DNA of 64,000 bases from Aplectana chamaeleonis (taxonomy: Eukaryota > Nematoda > Chromadorea > Rhabditida > Cosmocercidae). This document shows, one piece after another, positions 36,529-48,089 of this stretch. Each line of letters begins with the position of its first letter. The stretch's first letter is position 1. A program made the translations under genes and the position numbers. The stretch covers positions 372,001 through 436,000 of the forward strand of contig JAPDOI010000293.1 of NCBI GenBank assembly GCA_029168955.1, written 5' to 3'. Under the pieces are notes generated by a model. That model made no database searches. It saw nothing but the letters and a program-made list of their open reading frames with translations, and was not told where the DNA came from.

Positions 36529-37196
36529 AGGGGTCGTATTCATCAATGATTTACCCGCGAGGTAAGTGTAAAGTCCGTCGAATTTGGCACTTACACGGTA
36601 TTCACACGCTCACTTACTCGAAATTTCCGGGTGAAAATCCAAGTAAAATTTACCCGACGTATGGAGCCGGGTAATTTTTACTCCTAGAGGGCTGCAGCTG
36701 CACTCATCGCGGAAACCGTAATGGAGCGCAATATGTTCACCGATAAATTGAACTACTCTTTCCTAATAAAAAAATGTTTGCCCTCTCTAAACTCATTCAA
36801 TGAGCTTCTCTCCATGAACAAAAAGTTTTTTTTTACATGTGCGTTCTAATGGGATTTTGTTGCTAGTCGTGAAAAAGGGGGGAATCTTTCCTTCTGTCCG
36901 CTTGATTTCTTCACCAAATTTGGAATGCCTCAGGAAATGCGACCAAAGATTTTCTTTTTCCGGCCTTATACTCCTCGCGCGATACTTCACCGAACTTTAA
37001 CTGAGTTAGGTTATATTGTGCTGAAGCAAAAGTAACAGTTCTGCAAAAACAATTTAATTGGCCCGATTGAATTTCTCAGGTCAAATGTTAGTAGTACGGT
37101 ATTCGAAAGCGCAGTCGTTTAATTATTTAGTATTTTTTGGCACTCTTTCAAGAAATTGATAACTTTTAAACTTCACGCTCGAATTTTATTCATGGC

Positions 37197-37687
37197 TTAA
37201 AGGCAGTGTTCCCGATAATCTTCGATTTCGAGATTAATAGCTGAATCGATTGTTTGGCCCCCGGGTAGAACATAAATGACGAAGGAATCGAGAAAAACGC
37301 ATCAGAAGGTCACGAAATCCTTTACTCTCACCCCACCTTTTTACTCTCACAGGAACTGTTCGTTGTGACAATGAAATCATTTGTGGACCCGTCCTTTACA
37401 ATTATTTGCTTTCTTTGGCTCCGTTCTTTTCCTTGGACCCTAATTAGTACTATATTGCCTCGAATATTCTTCCATTTTCGACTGATCCCATTTTTCACTG
37501 GTGACAACCAACATGAACATGTTCATACAACTGGACAACTGGTCCAGGCCAGAGATTAATGTCACTGAAATATGACGTTTCAGTGCGTTTCTCGCCGTTT
37601 CTTCGTGATTTCTGTAATACTCGGTGGCCAACGCTTTGTTTTGAGTGGAAAACTCGGGAACGAAAATCATCGTGAACACTGCCTTAA
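37197..37687 (-). mobile_element. Family P element 5, inside the left arm of the F palindrome
   Basis: TTAAAGGCAGTGTTCCCGAT left, ATCGTGAACACTGCCTTAA right; 491 bp. Interior is the reverse complement of P2/P4. It has no counterpart in the right arm, so it inserted after the inverted duplication formed. Confidence 0.93.
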
Positions 37688-38459
37688 AGTGCTCGATATT
37701 TTGGCATTCAGAATTTACTTCTATGCGACGAGTTTGGACCTCAAACCTCACAGTACACGTGATATTCTCATCCACCAAAAATAATTTGCTTATAGTCAAT
37801 TTTTCGCAACCAATTTCTGTTTTTTTCCTCGAACTTGGGAAAAAATACTTGACGATTCGCAATTAAATGCATTTCAAGAGGAAATTTCCAGCAGTATACA
37901 ACAGATGTAGAGCTGCATTTCTAATGCTATAATTCATTATGCCAAATATACTAAGGACTTTACCTTTTACTTCTCTACGATTAAATAAACACGACTTAAT
38001 ATAGAAAAACCCTCTAGGTTTTTTTGTCACTTCGTATTACGCAGAAAAAGGTATATTAATCGTTGGCTGATCGGTGAACATTTCCAGGACATTTTCCGAA
38101 TTTCCCCTGCTACTCGTAACCCACCAAGAGTAGCTGAGAGCTCAAAAAACCTTAGATAGAAACAGAATGACGCTTTTGAACGGTATATCGAAATCGATTG
38201 AAAAAGTGCATAAAAAAAGAGAAAAAAATGTGTAATGGGGAGCTTTAGCTACCACCTGATACTCTTAGAGGATAAAATTCCTTCATAGAGTAGACCAACG
38301 ATTAGCAAAACCGATTGCCTCTGGAAAAATACCGCTAGAAGAAATGGAATAGTCAGTAATGTTAAATGATGTTAGTTTCTATGAGGAGCCCCCTCTGATG
38401 TACTTTGAAGTTTTCATTAATCACAGAACCCATTCACCTCTCTCTAGCCTCCTGAAACC

Positions 38460-38650
38460 AGGGGCCGTATTCATCATTGAAGTGCCGGGTAAATCATACT
38501 TTACTTTTACCTTACCCGGAGCCGATTACTTACTCACCGTGAAACGGCATTCACCAACCCTTACTTACCCGGGTAAGATTCCGCGCAGAATGTGTATCGC
38601 GTGCGCCCAGCGAAACACTCAATAGGCGTCGTCAATTCACAAACTTTTCA
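38460..38650 (+). repeat. F2 block at the centre of the palindrome
   Basis: Begins GGGGCCGTATTCATCATTG, contains several TTACCCG/CGGGTAA words, and ends near CAATAGGCGTCGTCAATT. An inverted copy is at 40156-40346. Its first 16 bp resemble the outer tip of the F arms, so F1 and F2 ends are related. Confidence 0.75.
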
Positions 38651-40155
38651 ACGATTTTTTCTTCGATTTATTTAAGTAGGCTAGAGAGAAGAGCATGGGT
38701 TGCGTTATTAATAAAGTCTTCAGAGTAAATCATAGGGGGCACTTCATATATAGAAAATACCATAATTTTTCATTACTTACTTTTTCATTTCTTCTAGCAA
38801 GATTTTTTCAGTGGTACTCGTATGTTTTTCTACATCGTCGTTCCACTGTATGGTAGAATTTTCCTTCTATGAGTATTAGGTTGTAGCTAAAGCTTCCTAC
38901 CATTCTTTTTTTGTCTTTTCTTAGGCGCAGTTCTTCAACCGAATTTAATATACCGTTCAAAAGAGCTATCCAAGGCTTTTTTGAGCTTTTAACTACTCGG
39001 GTTGGGTCACGAATGCTAGGTCGAGATTTGGGAAATTTTCTGGAATTGCTCACTAATCAGCCAACGATAACTTTACTACTTTCTGCTAAAAACAGTGACG
39101 AAAAAAGCCAAAGAATCTTTCTATGTTTCGGATCGTGTTGACCTAATTCTTGAACAAATGTTCTTTCCAATAATTCATTCGGTAGTATGTAACATAGAAT
39201 TAGAAATGCAGCTCTTCCTTTGTCGCATACTGCTAGGAATTTCCTTGTGAAATGTGTTTCATTGCGATTGATCAATTACTTTTTGAAAATTCTTTGAAAA
39301 AACAGAAATTGGTTGAAAAAAAAAAGATTATTTGCAAATTGTTTATGGTGAATCGATTTTTTTTTGTGTAGAATTATGTTGTGCGGGTGAGGCCTCAAAC
39401 TCATTGCTCAGAAGAAACTTTGGAATGCCAAAATATTCGCTACTTAATCTACAAATTGAGATCGATCATGAAGTTCGCAAGTTATCGTATTCTATAGTGA
39501 GCTTCGAAAAATTATATTATAAAGGAACTATTGTGTTTCCGAATGCTATACTACGAATGTATGACCTGAGAAATTCGATGGGACTAGGAAAATTATTTTC
39601 GCGAAATTTTCATTTTTTGTCATTTCAATATAAGCCTATTTAGCTATAGTTCGGTCAAGAATCGCGCGAGGAGCATGAAGCCGAAGGAAGAGGAGTTTCT
39701 TGGTTGATTCTCCTGATGCATTAAAAATTTTGTTAAGAAACCAAGTGAACAGAAGGAAAGAAAGTTCACCGCTTTTTCACGACCTACAACGAAATCCTAT
39801 GAGAACACGTGCGTAAAAAACTGCAAAACTTTTCGTCTGTGGTAAGCAACGCATTGAATGAGTCATAAAAAGACAAACAACCTTCAAGGAAAGGAGTGGT
39901 ACAATTTCTCAATGAAGATATTGCGCTCCATTGCTAATTCTGCTATGAATGTTGGAGCGTAGCAGCTGCAGCTGGCTGGGAGTAAAATTTACCCGACTAC
40001 ATACGTCGGGTAAAATTTACCTGGCTTTTTGCCCGAAAATCCCGAGTAAGTAAGCGTGTGAATACGGGGTAAGAGCCAGATTCAATAGACTTTACACTTA
40101 CCTCGCGGGTAAATCATTGATGAATACGGCCCCAGAAAAAGAAAGAATCAGCGAA

Positions 40156-40346
40156 CGAATTGTAAATTGGCGACGCCTAATGAGTGCTTCGGCGAGTGCA
40201 CGCGGTGCACATTTTGCGCGGAATCTTACCCGGGTAAGTAAGTGTGTGATGAATGCAGTTTGACGTTGGGTAAGAAATCGGCTCAAGGTAAGGCAAAAGT
40301 GAAGCAAGATTTGCCCGGCATTTTAATGATGAATACGGCCCAAGGA
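40156..40346 (-). repeat. F2 block outside the palindrome, inverted
   Basis: Reverse complement of 38460-38650 with mismatches: AATTGGCGACGCCTAATGAG at one end and TGATGAATACGGCCCA at the other, sharing CTTACCCGGGTAAG near 40228. It follows the right arm tip by about 20 bp. Confidence 0.75.
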
Positions 40347-40492
40347 TACTCCCATTGTTACGAGCCGGTGGTTTTTCCCACAAGACAACGATGTAATGAC
40401 GTCAGCCTTGAGGGACCTAGCCAGTGGACCCCAACTGAGTTAATGCCATCTGCACTAATTACCTACGTATGCTGCACATTGAATTAATCATG

Positions 40493-40643
40493 CTAAAGGC
40501 AGTGTTCACGACAAGAAACTGTACTCTGGTTTTTGATGCTTTTGTGTAGGTAAGTCCACGCAGCAGAGGTTAATATTGAAAAGCCCCCACTGGACTCTCA
40601 AATACCGGAAACAATCTTTCCAAAGAAACCTCTGAAATATTTC
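40493..40643. mobile_element. Truncated P element end
   Basis: CTAAAGGCAGTGTTCACGA opens a P-type element, but its other end is missing; another P element begins at 40644. 40547-40640 is not matched elsewhere in the window. Confidence 0.6.
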
Positions 40644-41004
40644 ATTAAAGGCAAAGTTCAGCCACAAAATCTGTTTCCTGTTTTTTCGGCTATCTCGAAA
40701 ACGGTCCCATGCTGATTCCAATGTCTCTGGAATCGTACTACAAGGCCTTATAGGAACGGGGTTATGGTCCCTCAAAAATTAAACTAGGGAAGCATATCTC
40801 GAGTTTTCATTTGTTCACGTCGGACGGCGAGCATTGTGCTTTTGGGGGTTTCCTTGCGCCAAACGTGGCAACTTCGGGTTCTTTTGGAGCTCTTCCTGGC
40901 CCGTTTTCATGCGCTCTTTCGACGTTAGCGTCACAGTGTGCTTCTCCAGCACCCACTCCTAGTGAAACTGAAACATATTTTTTTATCGTGAACACTGCGT
41001 TTAC
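40644..41004 (+). mobile_element. Family P element 6, P7-type interior
   Basis: TTAAAGGCAAAGTTCAGCC left, ATCGTGAACACTGCGTTTA right; 361 bp. It shares with P7 GCTGATTCCAATG, GGAATCGTAC and TATGGTCCCTCAAA, and the CATTTGTTCACGTCGG stretch, but lacks the middle part carrying GACAACTCGTCCAC. An internally deleted copy. Confidence 0.8.
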
Positions 41005-42492
41005 CCTGTTTGGTGTGTTACGGGAGACTGCACACAAAGCGTCAAACCTAACGTCGGGAATGGTTTTGCGCTTCAAAGTTCCTGAGTGCAGGCAGCACGA
41101 ATCGCACTGATAATACTTCGGTAGCTTGAGAAGCGGATAAAATCAGGTAACTTGAAGGTGCTATGTGTGTCAAGGGTTACAGTTGGGCTGTGGCCAAGCG
41201 TGTAAGTAGACGTCCACCAACACAACGGTCAGACTTCCACATCCCTACGAAATTCCTAGATGAAAGGTCATGTTCCTAAAGCGAGCAAGAATCCCTAGCC
41301 GATTGGCCCGAATGAACTTCACTGGCGCCGGTTTGACTCGGTCAGTGATCAGCAGGAGGACAGATGATTTGTGGACCCAAGTACCGAAACCATTCCTTGC
41401 GTGAGGTTTTCCTTTTTACCGGGACTAATTTGGCTTCGAGCACTCACTAGCACACGTCAATTCCGTGAAGAAGTCTAAACACTTCTGAACGTCACAGCAA
41501 AAGTTATGATTCTTGTCTGGTCTTTCGGAGTGCAAGGATCGTTAACAGTTTCCATGGCGTAAGGAGAGGTCCTCGTCACCACAACAGCCTAACAGTTACC
41601 TTAGCATTCTTAAATTTTAAGGTATCTTGTGAGCATTGAAATCCTCGTGGGTGGTACTCCTTAAAACTGCTCATCATAGAACGACGACAACGTCGAACAG
41701 AATAACATCGCACGTTGCTGTGTGCGTAGGTAGCCAAAGATAGAGCGCAGTCAGTGATTAGACTCAGAGCTTCCCCCTCTCCTGCTGACGTGCGGCACAC
41801 ATATACAAGCGTATGCAGCTTAATATGGCTTCACAGTCCCAGCCCGTTTCCTATGAAGAGATTAGAGGTATGTATGCATCCACATGAGCTCGAAATGCAA
41901 CATACTGTAGGGTTTCAAGATCGTGCCGACCCGTCAGTATGATGGTTAGCCTTGGAGAATGGTATCTACAAGACGCAAATCATGAAGGTTGTTTCTCAGA
42001 TGTTGGGTACAGTCTCACAGTAAGGAACTGTGAAACAAATCTATTCCGCCGTAGGATCACGTGTTGTCCAGCGCGTGTTGTGCGGTGTGACGTCATGATA
42101 ACGGGACGTTGACTGAGTATCGTTTTTCAACGGTGGAGCTCGATTTGGCTGAGAACGCTCGCAAACTAGTATTTTTGAATCCTTCTTGCGCCAGCAAGAT
42201 GGGTTTCAATTACCTTTTGAGCCTCTGTGCAGTAATTTGGTCTCCCCTTCTCTTGAAGCTGTTTCAAGGCCGCTGCGATCGAAAGTCTGGACGACTAGAG
42301 CCGTCAACTTTGGATTCGAGGGTTGGCTTTCTTGATCTCTGGCCGGATGTGGCAATTTTCCTTCCTCTAATTGTAGTCCTAGGCAAACTCTGCATCTCAG
42401 CGTTCCTAACTTATCTCTATTTGTTTTGTTGTACTTGATACACATGGTTACGAGGCCATTTCAATCTTCTATCGTAAACAGATGGAATCCCT
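41005..42492. other. Region without recognised gene
   Basis: Composition is close to 47-50 percent GC, higher than flanks, and looks like decayed unique or old retroelement sequence. Open frames to 109 codons (one with a hydrophobic C-terminus at 42109-42438) have no recognisable domain. Confidence 0.4.
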
Positions 42493-43105
42493 TTAAAGGC
42501 ATCGTACACGATGAAAACCGAATTCCAGCTTTTGCGTTCAGTCGGACTAGTGGGTCATAATAATGTCACTCAGAAAGTTCGGAGTTTCAAAATCGCCTCT
42601 CAATGGAGATTCGCTTACCTCAAAAGGGCTTCCTGGGTTTTGGGGGCCGGCCTTGGGGTCGATACGTTGTTACAAGGAACGAAACTCCGTTGTCGTTGCC
42701 GGCGATCGTGCGTTGACGCGTCGTAGGGCGCAATTCACACGCCACTCGATTTCACGCTCGGCATCGATCGAAAGCAGCTGACAGCAATGGACGCAGCATG
42801 TTAGTAACCCTTTTTAGTTTCGTTCAAAAAAAGATCGCTCGTCTGAATGGCGTCCTCGGTGAATTGCTTCCAACGATGCGCCAAGGAACGAATCGGAAAA
42901 GTGTTCCTAGTGTTCTTCGCGCAACTATCCCAAATTGATTTCGGCGGGAACTTCAAATTTGTATTGAGCTTTCCTGGAATGGGTTTTTCCTGGAAAGTTG
43001 ACGTTTTTGAGGGGGCATTTCGCAACCTTCAGTCACTATAGGCATATAACCACACTAAAAACCCAAAAACCCAAGTATGGTTTTCATCGTGTACGATGCC
43101 TTTAA
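42493..43105. mobile_element. Family Q element 1 (TTAA-AGGCAT ends)
   Basis: TTAAAGGCATCGTACACGAT left and the exact complement ATCGTGTACGATGCC plus TTTAA right; 613 bp. No transposase frame. The tips differ from P (GGCATCG instead of GGCAGTG) but use the same TTAA flank. Confidence 0.9.
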
Positions 43106-43519
43106 AGTATTTTGAAAAAACTCAGCTAACAGCCATCACAAATCAGCGGAGATGAAGTGTCTAGCAGAAGTCCTAGTAATAACTACCGATACAGGAGGCA
43201 TTAGTCATGCCCTTCCGGTCAACAATGATCGGCCAATGGTTGATCCAAAAATATACAAAGAAAGACTTCATTTCCGTGCAGATTACTGTGTCGGTTGCAA
43301 CGTGAACATAAACGTTTACCACTCACTCACAGCGGAAGGCTACTCATGCACTTTCCACTGCAGTAGTAATCGCCATCTACACCACATGACTGGAAATAGT
43401 ACGAAGAGGTATGACAAAAATCCCATTTCGCTGACGTATTCTTTGCGGAACTTCCGCATGGAGCAGTTGTACTCCCAGGTGTGCCACCTAACTCCATGTT
43501 GTGATAGAAGTAATCTGTA

Positions 43520-43820
43520 CGCGAGAAGATACTCTTAGCCGATGGACTAACACCTACGGACGCCTACCACACGCTATAGTTAGTTCAGGATCATCCGCTT
43601 AATATAGGAGTATTTGCGAGAAGACTCACCAGTCTCGATCACGTCACTCTGGATTACACCACGCCTCAGAGGCGAGGTTGGGATCTGGCCTTTGCAGGTT
43701 GTGCCCTGATACATGATCATGATGGTAACCCAAAACGGGTATCACCGCCGCTACAATGAGCGTAACTGTCAGAGAATCTTCATTAGCAACAGGGTGCAGC
43801 ACACCTGGTACGGTAGTTGA
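43520..43820 (+). repeat. Family J repeat, copy 1
   Basis: Sequence with CTTAGCCGATGGACTA, ATCCGCTTAATATAGG, GTCTCGATCACGTCA and GCAACAGGGTGCAGCACA aligns loosely with 44135-44410. Function unknown; probably an old interspersed repeat. Confidence 0.6.
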
Positions 43821-44134
43821 GAGACAACCCCTCAATCTAACATGATAGACCATTTTGACTCACTATGGTCTCGTATGGCTAACTACCGTCGACAATAAGA
43901 CAACCATGTTAACATTCGCGAAGAGTTCATAAGATCGTGGCGCTCTCATGAAACCCCCAAGGTCCAGCTTACGTTGCGGTAATCACATGAGCGAGATTTT
44001 CGTGAAGGACTGAGATCCCATCCCCCATCTCGCTTGTTTCAGAGTGAAACATTCGCATGAATCATGTGTAATCTCAGGTGTTTCGCTCAGCACTTCGCTC
44101 AGCTCTGTGTTGCGAAGTCAGTGAATACCGGAGA

Positions 44135-44410
44135 AGATACTTTTAGCTGATTGGCTACTACCCTCGGACGCATCATTGGCTTATGCACACCACGCAGCCT
44201 ATACTTAGAAAAGAATTATCCGCTTAATCTAGCGGTATTCGTTAGGAGATAGATAGGCCTCGGTCACGTCATTTGAGATCATCACTGCATTTTGCGATGT
44301 GGATGTCGTGAAACGGGCAAGATTGACCCTGCAATGGACCACAGCTGTCGGAAACCCTCCATCAGCCACAGGGTTAAGCACAGCGTTGCGAATACGGTCC
44401 TGTCATATGA
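44135..44410 (+). repeat. Family J repeat, copy 2
   Basis: Matches copy 1 at TTAGCTGATTGGCTA, ATCCGCTTAATCTAGC, CCTCGGTCACGTCA and GCCACAGGGTTAAGCACA. A third, shorter match begins near 48715. Confidence 0.6.
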
Positions 44411-45281
44411 GTCGGCAAAGGAAGTGATGGCCAGGGCGAGGACGTGGAAGAGCGGTGAGGGGTCAGCGGTTGTACTACTTGCTGTCTATCCCTCCTCCCT
44501 CCAGAAACCTGATATCCCATCCGTTTCTTACTGCCTTAGAACTCATTTCCAAAGAATGTGTATAGCATTGAAATAGGACGCTAAACGCGACACAACAGAA
44601 TGTGAACAGGCGGACAACAGGCAGAACTTTCGGAACGATAGGCGGGTCGTGAGCCTCGCTAATAAACAGCAATGGTCTTCAAGATGACATCCTATCGATC
44701 TGTCGTCGACAATTCAGGTTGCATGCGTAGTTTTCTAGCATAAATTTTAAATGTCAGCATTTTGAAAGTCTAGAGGCTGATGAGTTTGTCTTCATCTAAT
44801 GTTCGGACTTTCACCCCTGAAGTACTGTCGACGATGTAAGGAACATTTTAGCCGGCCTATTCCAATGTGTTCGTATGACATCAACACAAAATGCCAAAAC
44901 TGATAAAGCAGCAGTCTAATGATGAGGTTAATTGGGTGGTAGTTGTCATACTTCTGTTTTTTATTCTTATGCGTACTTTGTACCTTGCACCGTAAAACGG
45001 TTTTTATTGTCATCAGATGCTGTCACATTTGGATCTTTTCAATGTCCTTATTATTGGAGCCTTTTCTGCTAATTGATCAAGGGTTGTTCCCGCCAATCAC
45101 CATATGTATGAAAATACTATGTTGTAACCAGGTCCTCAGCGGTGGATCGTCTTTCGCGATCAAAATCCTGCTTGCTGATGGAGTCGCAATGCCGCACGAC
45201 CACCGCAAACGATTGTGCTCGACTAGACCTGGCGAAAGGCCTACATATAATACAAGAAGTGTTCTCAGTCATCCACCTAGA
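44411..45281. other. Region upstream of the Penelope-like relic
   Basis: The relic should continue 5' into its reverse transcriptase here, but I cannot recognise reverse transcriptase motifs; the plus-strand frame open from 44943 to 45371 is hydrophobic at the start and not similar to them. Either the retroelement was 5' truncated near 45280 or another insertion intervenes. Confidence 0.4.
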
Positions 45282-45351
45282 GTCATAAATATTTGGAAGG
45301 CCGATGGAGCGTACAAAGTAAGGTGGTGCCGCAAGGAGAGCTCCAAAAACA

Positions 45352-45640
45352 TATACTCTGTTTATCTTTAATCGCACAAAAAACGGTCCGCCAATGATCC
45401 TCTAATGGGCCGGCTAGTACCGTAGTTTACGTCCACGACGCGTTCTCGAGAGACCCGGGTGTGCACAGTGGCAGGGTGGGTGGCCGAGTGACGGCATTGA
45501 TGAATCGATCGCTCAGCACACCCCGAGGCACATTCGGGTCTGCCGAGAACGCGTCGTGGACGTAAACTACGGTACTAGCCGGCCCATTAGAGGACTATTG
45601 GCGGACCGTTTTTTGTGCAATTAAAGATAAACAGAGTATA
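45352..45640. mobile_element. Near-perfect palindromic element inserted in the Penelope-like frame
   Basis: Arms of about 100 bp (45352 to ~45450 and ~45545 to 45640) start TATACTCTGTTTATCTTTAA and show only about three mismatches; the ~95-bp loop is GC-rich. Removing 45354-45640 and one TA restores the codon series AAC ATA ATT ATT CAC, so the insertion most simply used a TA target. Non-coding. High arm identity suggests a young element. Confidence 0.92.
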
Positions 45641-46015
45641 ATTATTCACGCGAAATCCGCCCATCCCGATGCCGTGAAGTGCGCCGTTATTCGGAATATG
45701 TACAGAACTGCCAGCCAAATGTGCACGGGAAACGTAGAACGAGAAGAGTCACGCAGACTAGCTGACAGGATTGTTCGACTGAATGGATACTCGCCGCAAC
45801 CACGTTGCCGCGGGGCACGACGGAGACTCCCAAGTGGCATCGATAACGAAATCGCTCTTCAACTTACATTCTTTTCGGACGGAGTCAGCGCATCCATTAG
45901 GCAATGTCTGGCTCGAGCAGACCTGAGCGACGATGTGGTTCTGGTAAATATCCCTCAAGAAATTATTAAGCGCCAGCTGGTTCGCTATAGGCTTTGCGAT
46001 CGCATCTGTGAAACG

Positions 46016-46182
46016 GGGGTGGTGGCCTCAGACGGCGGGAGAAACGGGGGAGGAGCGAGGCTTCTGATTGGACGCAACACGGGCTAGCCCCGGCCCCCGG
46101 CTGTTGCGTCCAATCAGAAATCTCGCTCCTCCCCCGTTTCTCCCGCCTCCTCAGGGGTGTTGATGCACGTTGGCCATCACCC
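46016..46182. mobile_element. Family G element with 8-bp target duplication (hAT-like)
   Basis: 167 bp flanked by GTGAAACG at 46008-46015 and 46183-46190. Tips GGGTGGTGGCC and complement GGCCATCACCC. The core palindrome (GGCGGGAGAAACGGGGGAGG) also forms copy 1 at 10420-10506. Excision of the element plus one duplication restores the ORF (TGT GAA ACG GAA GAC). Eight-base duplications are characteristic of hAT transposons, hence the assignment. Confidence 0.92.
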
Positions 46183-46624
46183 GTGAAACGGAAGACTGTG
46201 CTGTATGCCCTAATGGAGCGGAAGGCGACTGTCTGTTGACTGGAGTTGTGTATCAACTCAAAAGTACGCTATGCGGCGAGGTCTGTATTGGCGGAACTGG
46301 AAGGGTGCTCACTGTATGTGTTAAAGAGCAATTAGCTGGCAAAAGATGCAAGAACATTGAAACTCCCCTCGGTAAGCACAGGTTAGAAGAGCATGGAGGA
46401 GTCGACTTTGGCGTCAAATGTACAATTCTGAGTCGGGAAGAACTCATCGGAGCGAGAAAAGCTCGGGAAGTTTCTGTATTTTATCTCACTCTCCCAAACT
46501 AAATAACAGAAATGAGTGCTTATCGATTACCAGTAAAGTTTTAACCTTTGGGCCGCTGTGCCATTTATAACACAATCAGCTGGCAGAATATGACACAGGG
46601 TGTTCACTTGCCTCTTGTCCAGCG

Positions 46625-46918
46625 GTCTACCTGGGGCGGCATGCACGTACGCGGCGTGTTAGGTTAGGGGTTAGGCAGGGTTTGGGGCGTCGGCGCGTTT
46701 GATCATTGCTGTGCGACTTCTGGAGATAATCAATAGTTGGGTATCAACGGGGTTTCGGCTGCCCCACCCTCCTACGCAGGGTTTGCGAGGGAACGATTTT
46801 TCAGTGCTTGCCTAACCCCCTTTAAGCCCTCGCGCTGCTATCATCAAAGGCGCCGACGCTCCAAACCCTGCCTAACCCAACCTAACCCGCCGCGAATGTG
46901 CATGCCGCCCCTGGTCGC
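46625..46918. repeat. Foldback with telomere-like arms
   Basis: Arms of about 75-80 bp. The left contains GGGGCGGCATGCACG and TTAGGTTAGGGGTTAGGC; the right contains the complement (GCCTAACCCAACCTAACCC). They flank a ~130-bp loop. The TTAGG words resemble nematode telomere TTAGGC but are not an array. Confidence 0.85.
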
Positions 46919-47417
46919 TAAGGAGCTCGTCGTTGGTGGATCTGGCGTGGGTGGGTTTTCTGTATCGGTTTCGGTGGCTCGTTTTGAGTTTGAAGGTTTA
47001 TCGTGATTAGTGTAAGAAAAGAGGAGCGCTTGATCGAGTAACCCACTAGTCGTTAATGTTAGAAACACTTTCAAGCCTTTTAAAAAGACGATATGCTCGA
47101 AACGTCAGGCCAATAAACAAGTTCTACCAAATATCAAAGCTGTACGGCAAAAGACCTCAAATACGTTTCAGGCGTTGATCAATCCCTCTGGGGATGCGCC
47201 ATATATTTGACTTCAATTCCAAATCGTGGAGGCTTTTGAACGTGTTTTAGGCCTATACAATGAGTAGTTGGGCCCAGACAAGTCCGTTACCGATTCGCCG
47301 ACGTCGGAGGTATAGAAGGCTTGGCTAACACCATGGGCGAGGATCGATCACTCGACCTTGTGCTTCACAGTGGCGCCCCTTGCCACTGCCCCACTTGCAC
47401 CCACAGCGAGTTATCTC
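46919..47417. other. Region without recognised gene
   Basis: Short frames only; nothing supported. Confidence 0.4.
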
Positions 47418-47910
47418 TTAAAAGCAGTGTTCACGATAAAAATCGTTTTTCTGCTTTTCCGCCTATCTTGAAGACGGTCCTCTGCTGATTCCAATGATGT
47501 TTTTGGAATCGTACAAGACCTTCCGGGAACGGAATTATGGTCCCTCAAAGATTGAGCTAAGGAAACATGGTGGACGAGTTGTCCGAGGCTTGTAACTTCC
47601 GTCTTTTGCAGCCGATGTATGCGAGCTGACCTGAGTAAAGAGAGAAGTTGAGAATGAAGGGAAGAACGGGGCTATTGATCGGAAACCATCGCTCGTCTCA
47701 CAATCTCGAGCATTCATTTGTTCACGTCGGTGAGCGTGGAACGTGCATCTGGGTGTGAAGAGCTGACGGGTGTCCAACTTTGCGGCCGTAGGGGACCGTT
47801 CCAAGCTCAATTTTCTTAGTTTTTTCAACGTTAGGGTTGCGCTAGGCCCCGCAGCTAACGATCTCCACCAAAAAATCAGACATGGTTTTTATCGTGGACA
47901 CTGCCTTTAA
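47418..47910 (-). mobile_element. Family P element 7
   Basis: TTAAAAGCAGTGTTCACGAT left, TTTATCGTGGACACTGCC plus TTTAA right; 493 bp. Contains GTGGACGAGTTGTCC, the complement of the core found in P8, P9 and R elements. Inverted relative to P8, 180 bp away. Confidence 0.92.
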
Positions 47911-48089
47911 AACGCGGATTCAAACATGGATACTGCGGCCACTTGGCTATGTTATCAGCATCGAATGGATGATAAATCGAGTCCCAAAGTTCCGGTTAAC
48001 ACCTAGATTCAGAATTAGCCTTGTACCCTGTTGGGTAGGCAGCTGCCAACTTGTACTTGGACTATTGGACTAGTACTGTGCATGCATGC

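Larger units (their letters stand above)
36529..40133. repeat. 3.6-kb inverted duplication (family F palindrome)
   Basis: The left arm (36529-38458) and right arm (about 38665-40133) are inverted copies across their whole length. Matching landmarks include GGGGTCGTATTCATCA / TGATGAATACGGCCCC at the outer tips, ATGGAGCGCAATAT near 36721 and complement near 39922, CCTCGCGCGAT near 36972 and complement near 39663, GAGCTGCATTTCTAAT near 37910 and complement near 39200, and ATCGTTGGCTGAT near 38059 and complement near 39057. Removing P5 from the left arm makes the arms ~1.44 and ~1.47 kb. The spacer is the 191-bp F2a block. Divergence is visible but alignable. A minus-strand frame in the right arm (38808-39275, one internal TGA) has no recognisable domain, and the left-arm counterpart changes it at first and second codon positions and adds stops, so coding is unlikely. 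Confidence 0.85.
45282..46502 (+). pseudogene. Penelope-like retroelement 3' end with GIY-YIG endonuclease, split by two insertions
   Basis: The three exons-like pieces share one frame once the insertions are removed. Piece 1 ends KVRWCRKESSKNI; piece 2 continues IIHAKSAHPDAVKCAVIRNM, the pattern at the end of Penelope-like reverse transcriptases (RK..S.N..IH..S.HP...K..V.RN). Then comes a linker to LCDRICET. Piece 3 starts EDCAVCPNGAEGDC (zinc-finger-like CxxC) and GVVYQLKSTLCGEVCIGGTGR, a GIY-YIG motif, followed by KEQLAG, the HRLEEHGG segment and a terminal stop at 46500-46502. The catalytic Arg (TGR) and Glu of KEQ are present, but the second motif reads C-I-G rather than Y-I-G. The insertions at 45352-45640 and 46016-46182 explain the breaks. 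Such a nuclease nicks DNA to prime reverse transcription. Assignment is by motif memory, not by search. Confidence 0.85.

Noticed and set aside
38808..39275. Possible transposase in the right arm of the F palindrome
   Set aside because: Interrupted by a stop, and the left-arm counterpart shows changes at first and second codon positions plus further stops, so there is no sign of protein constraint; no family recognised.
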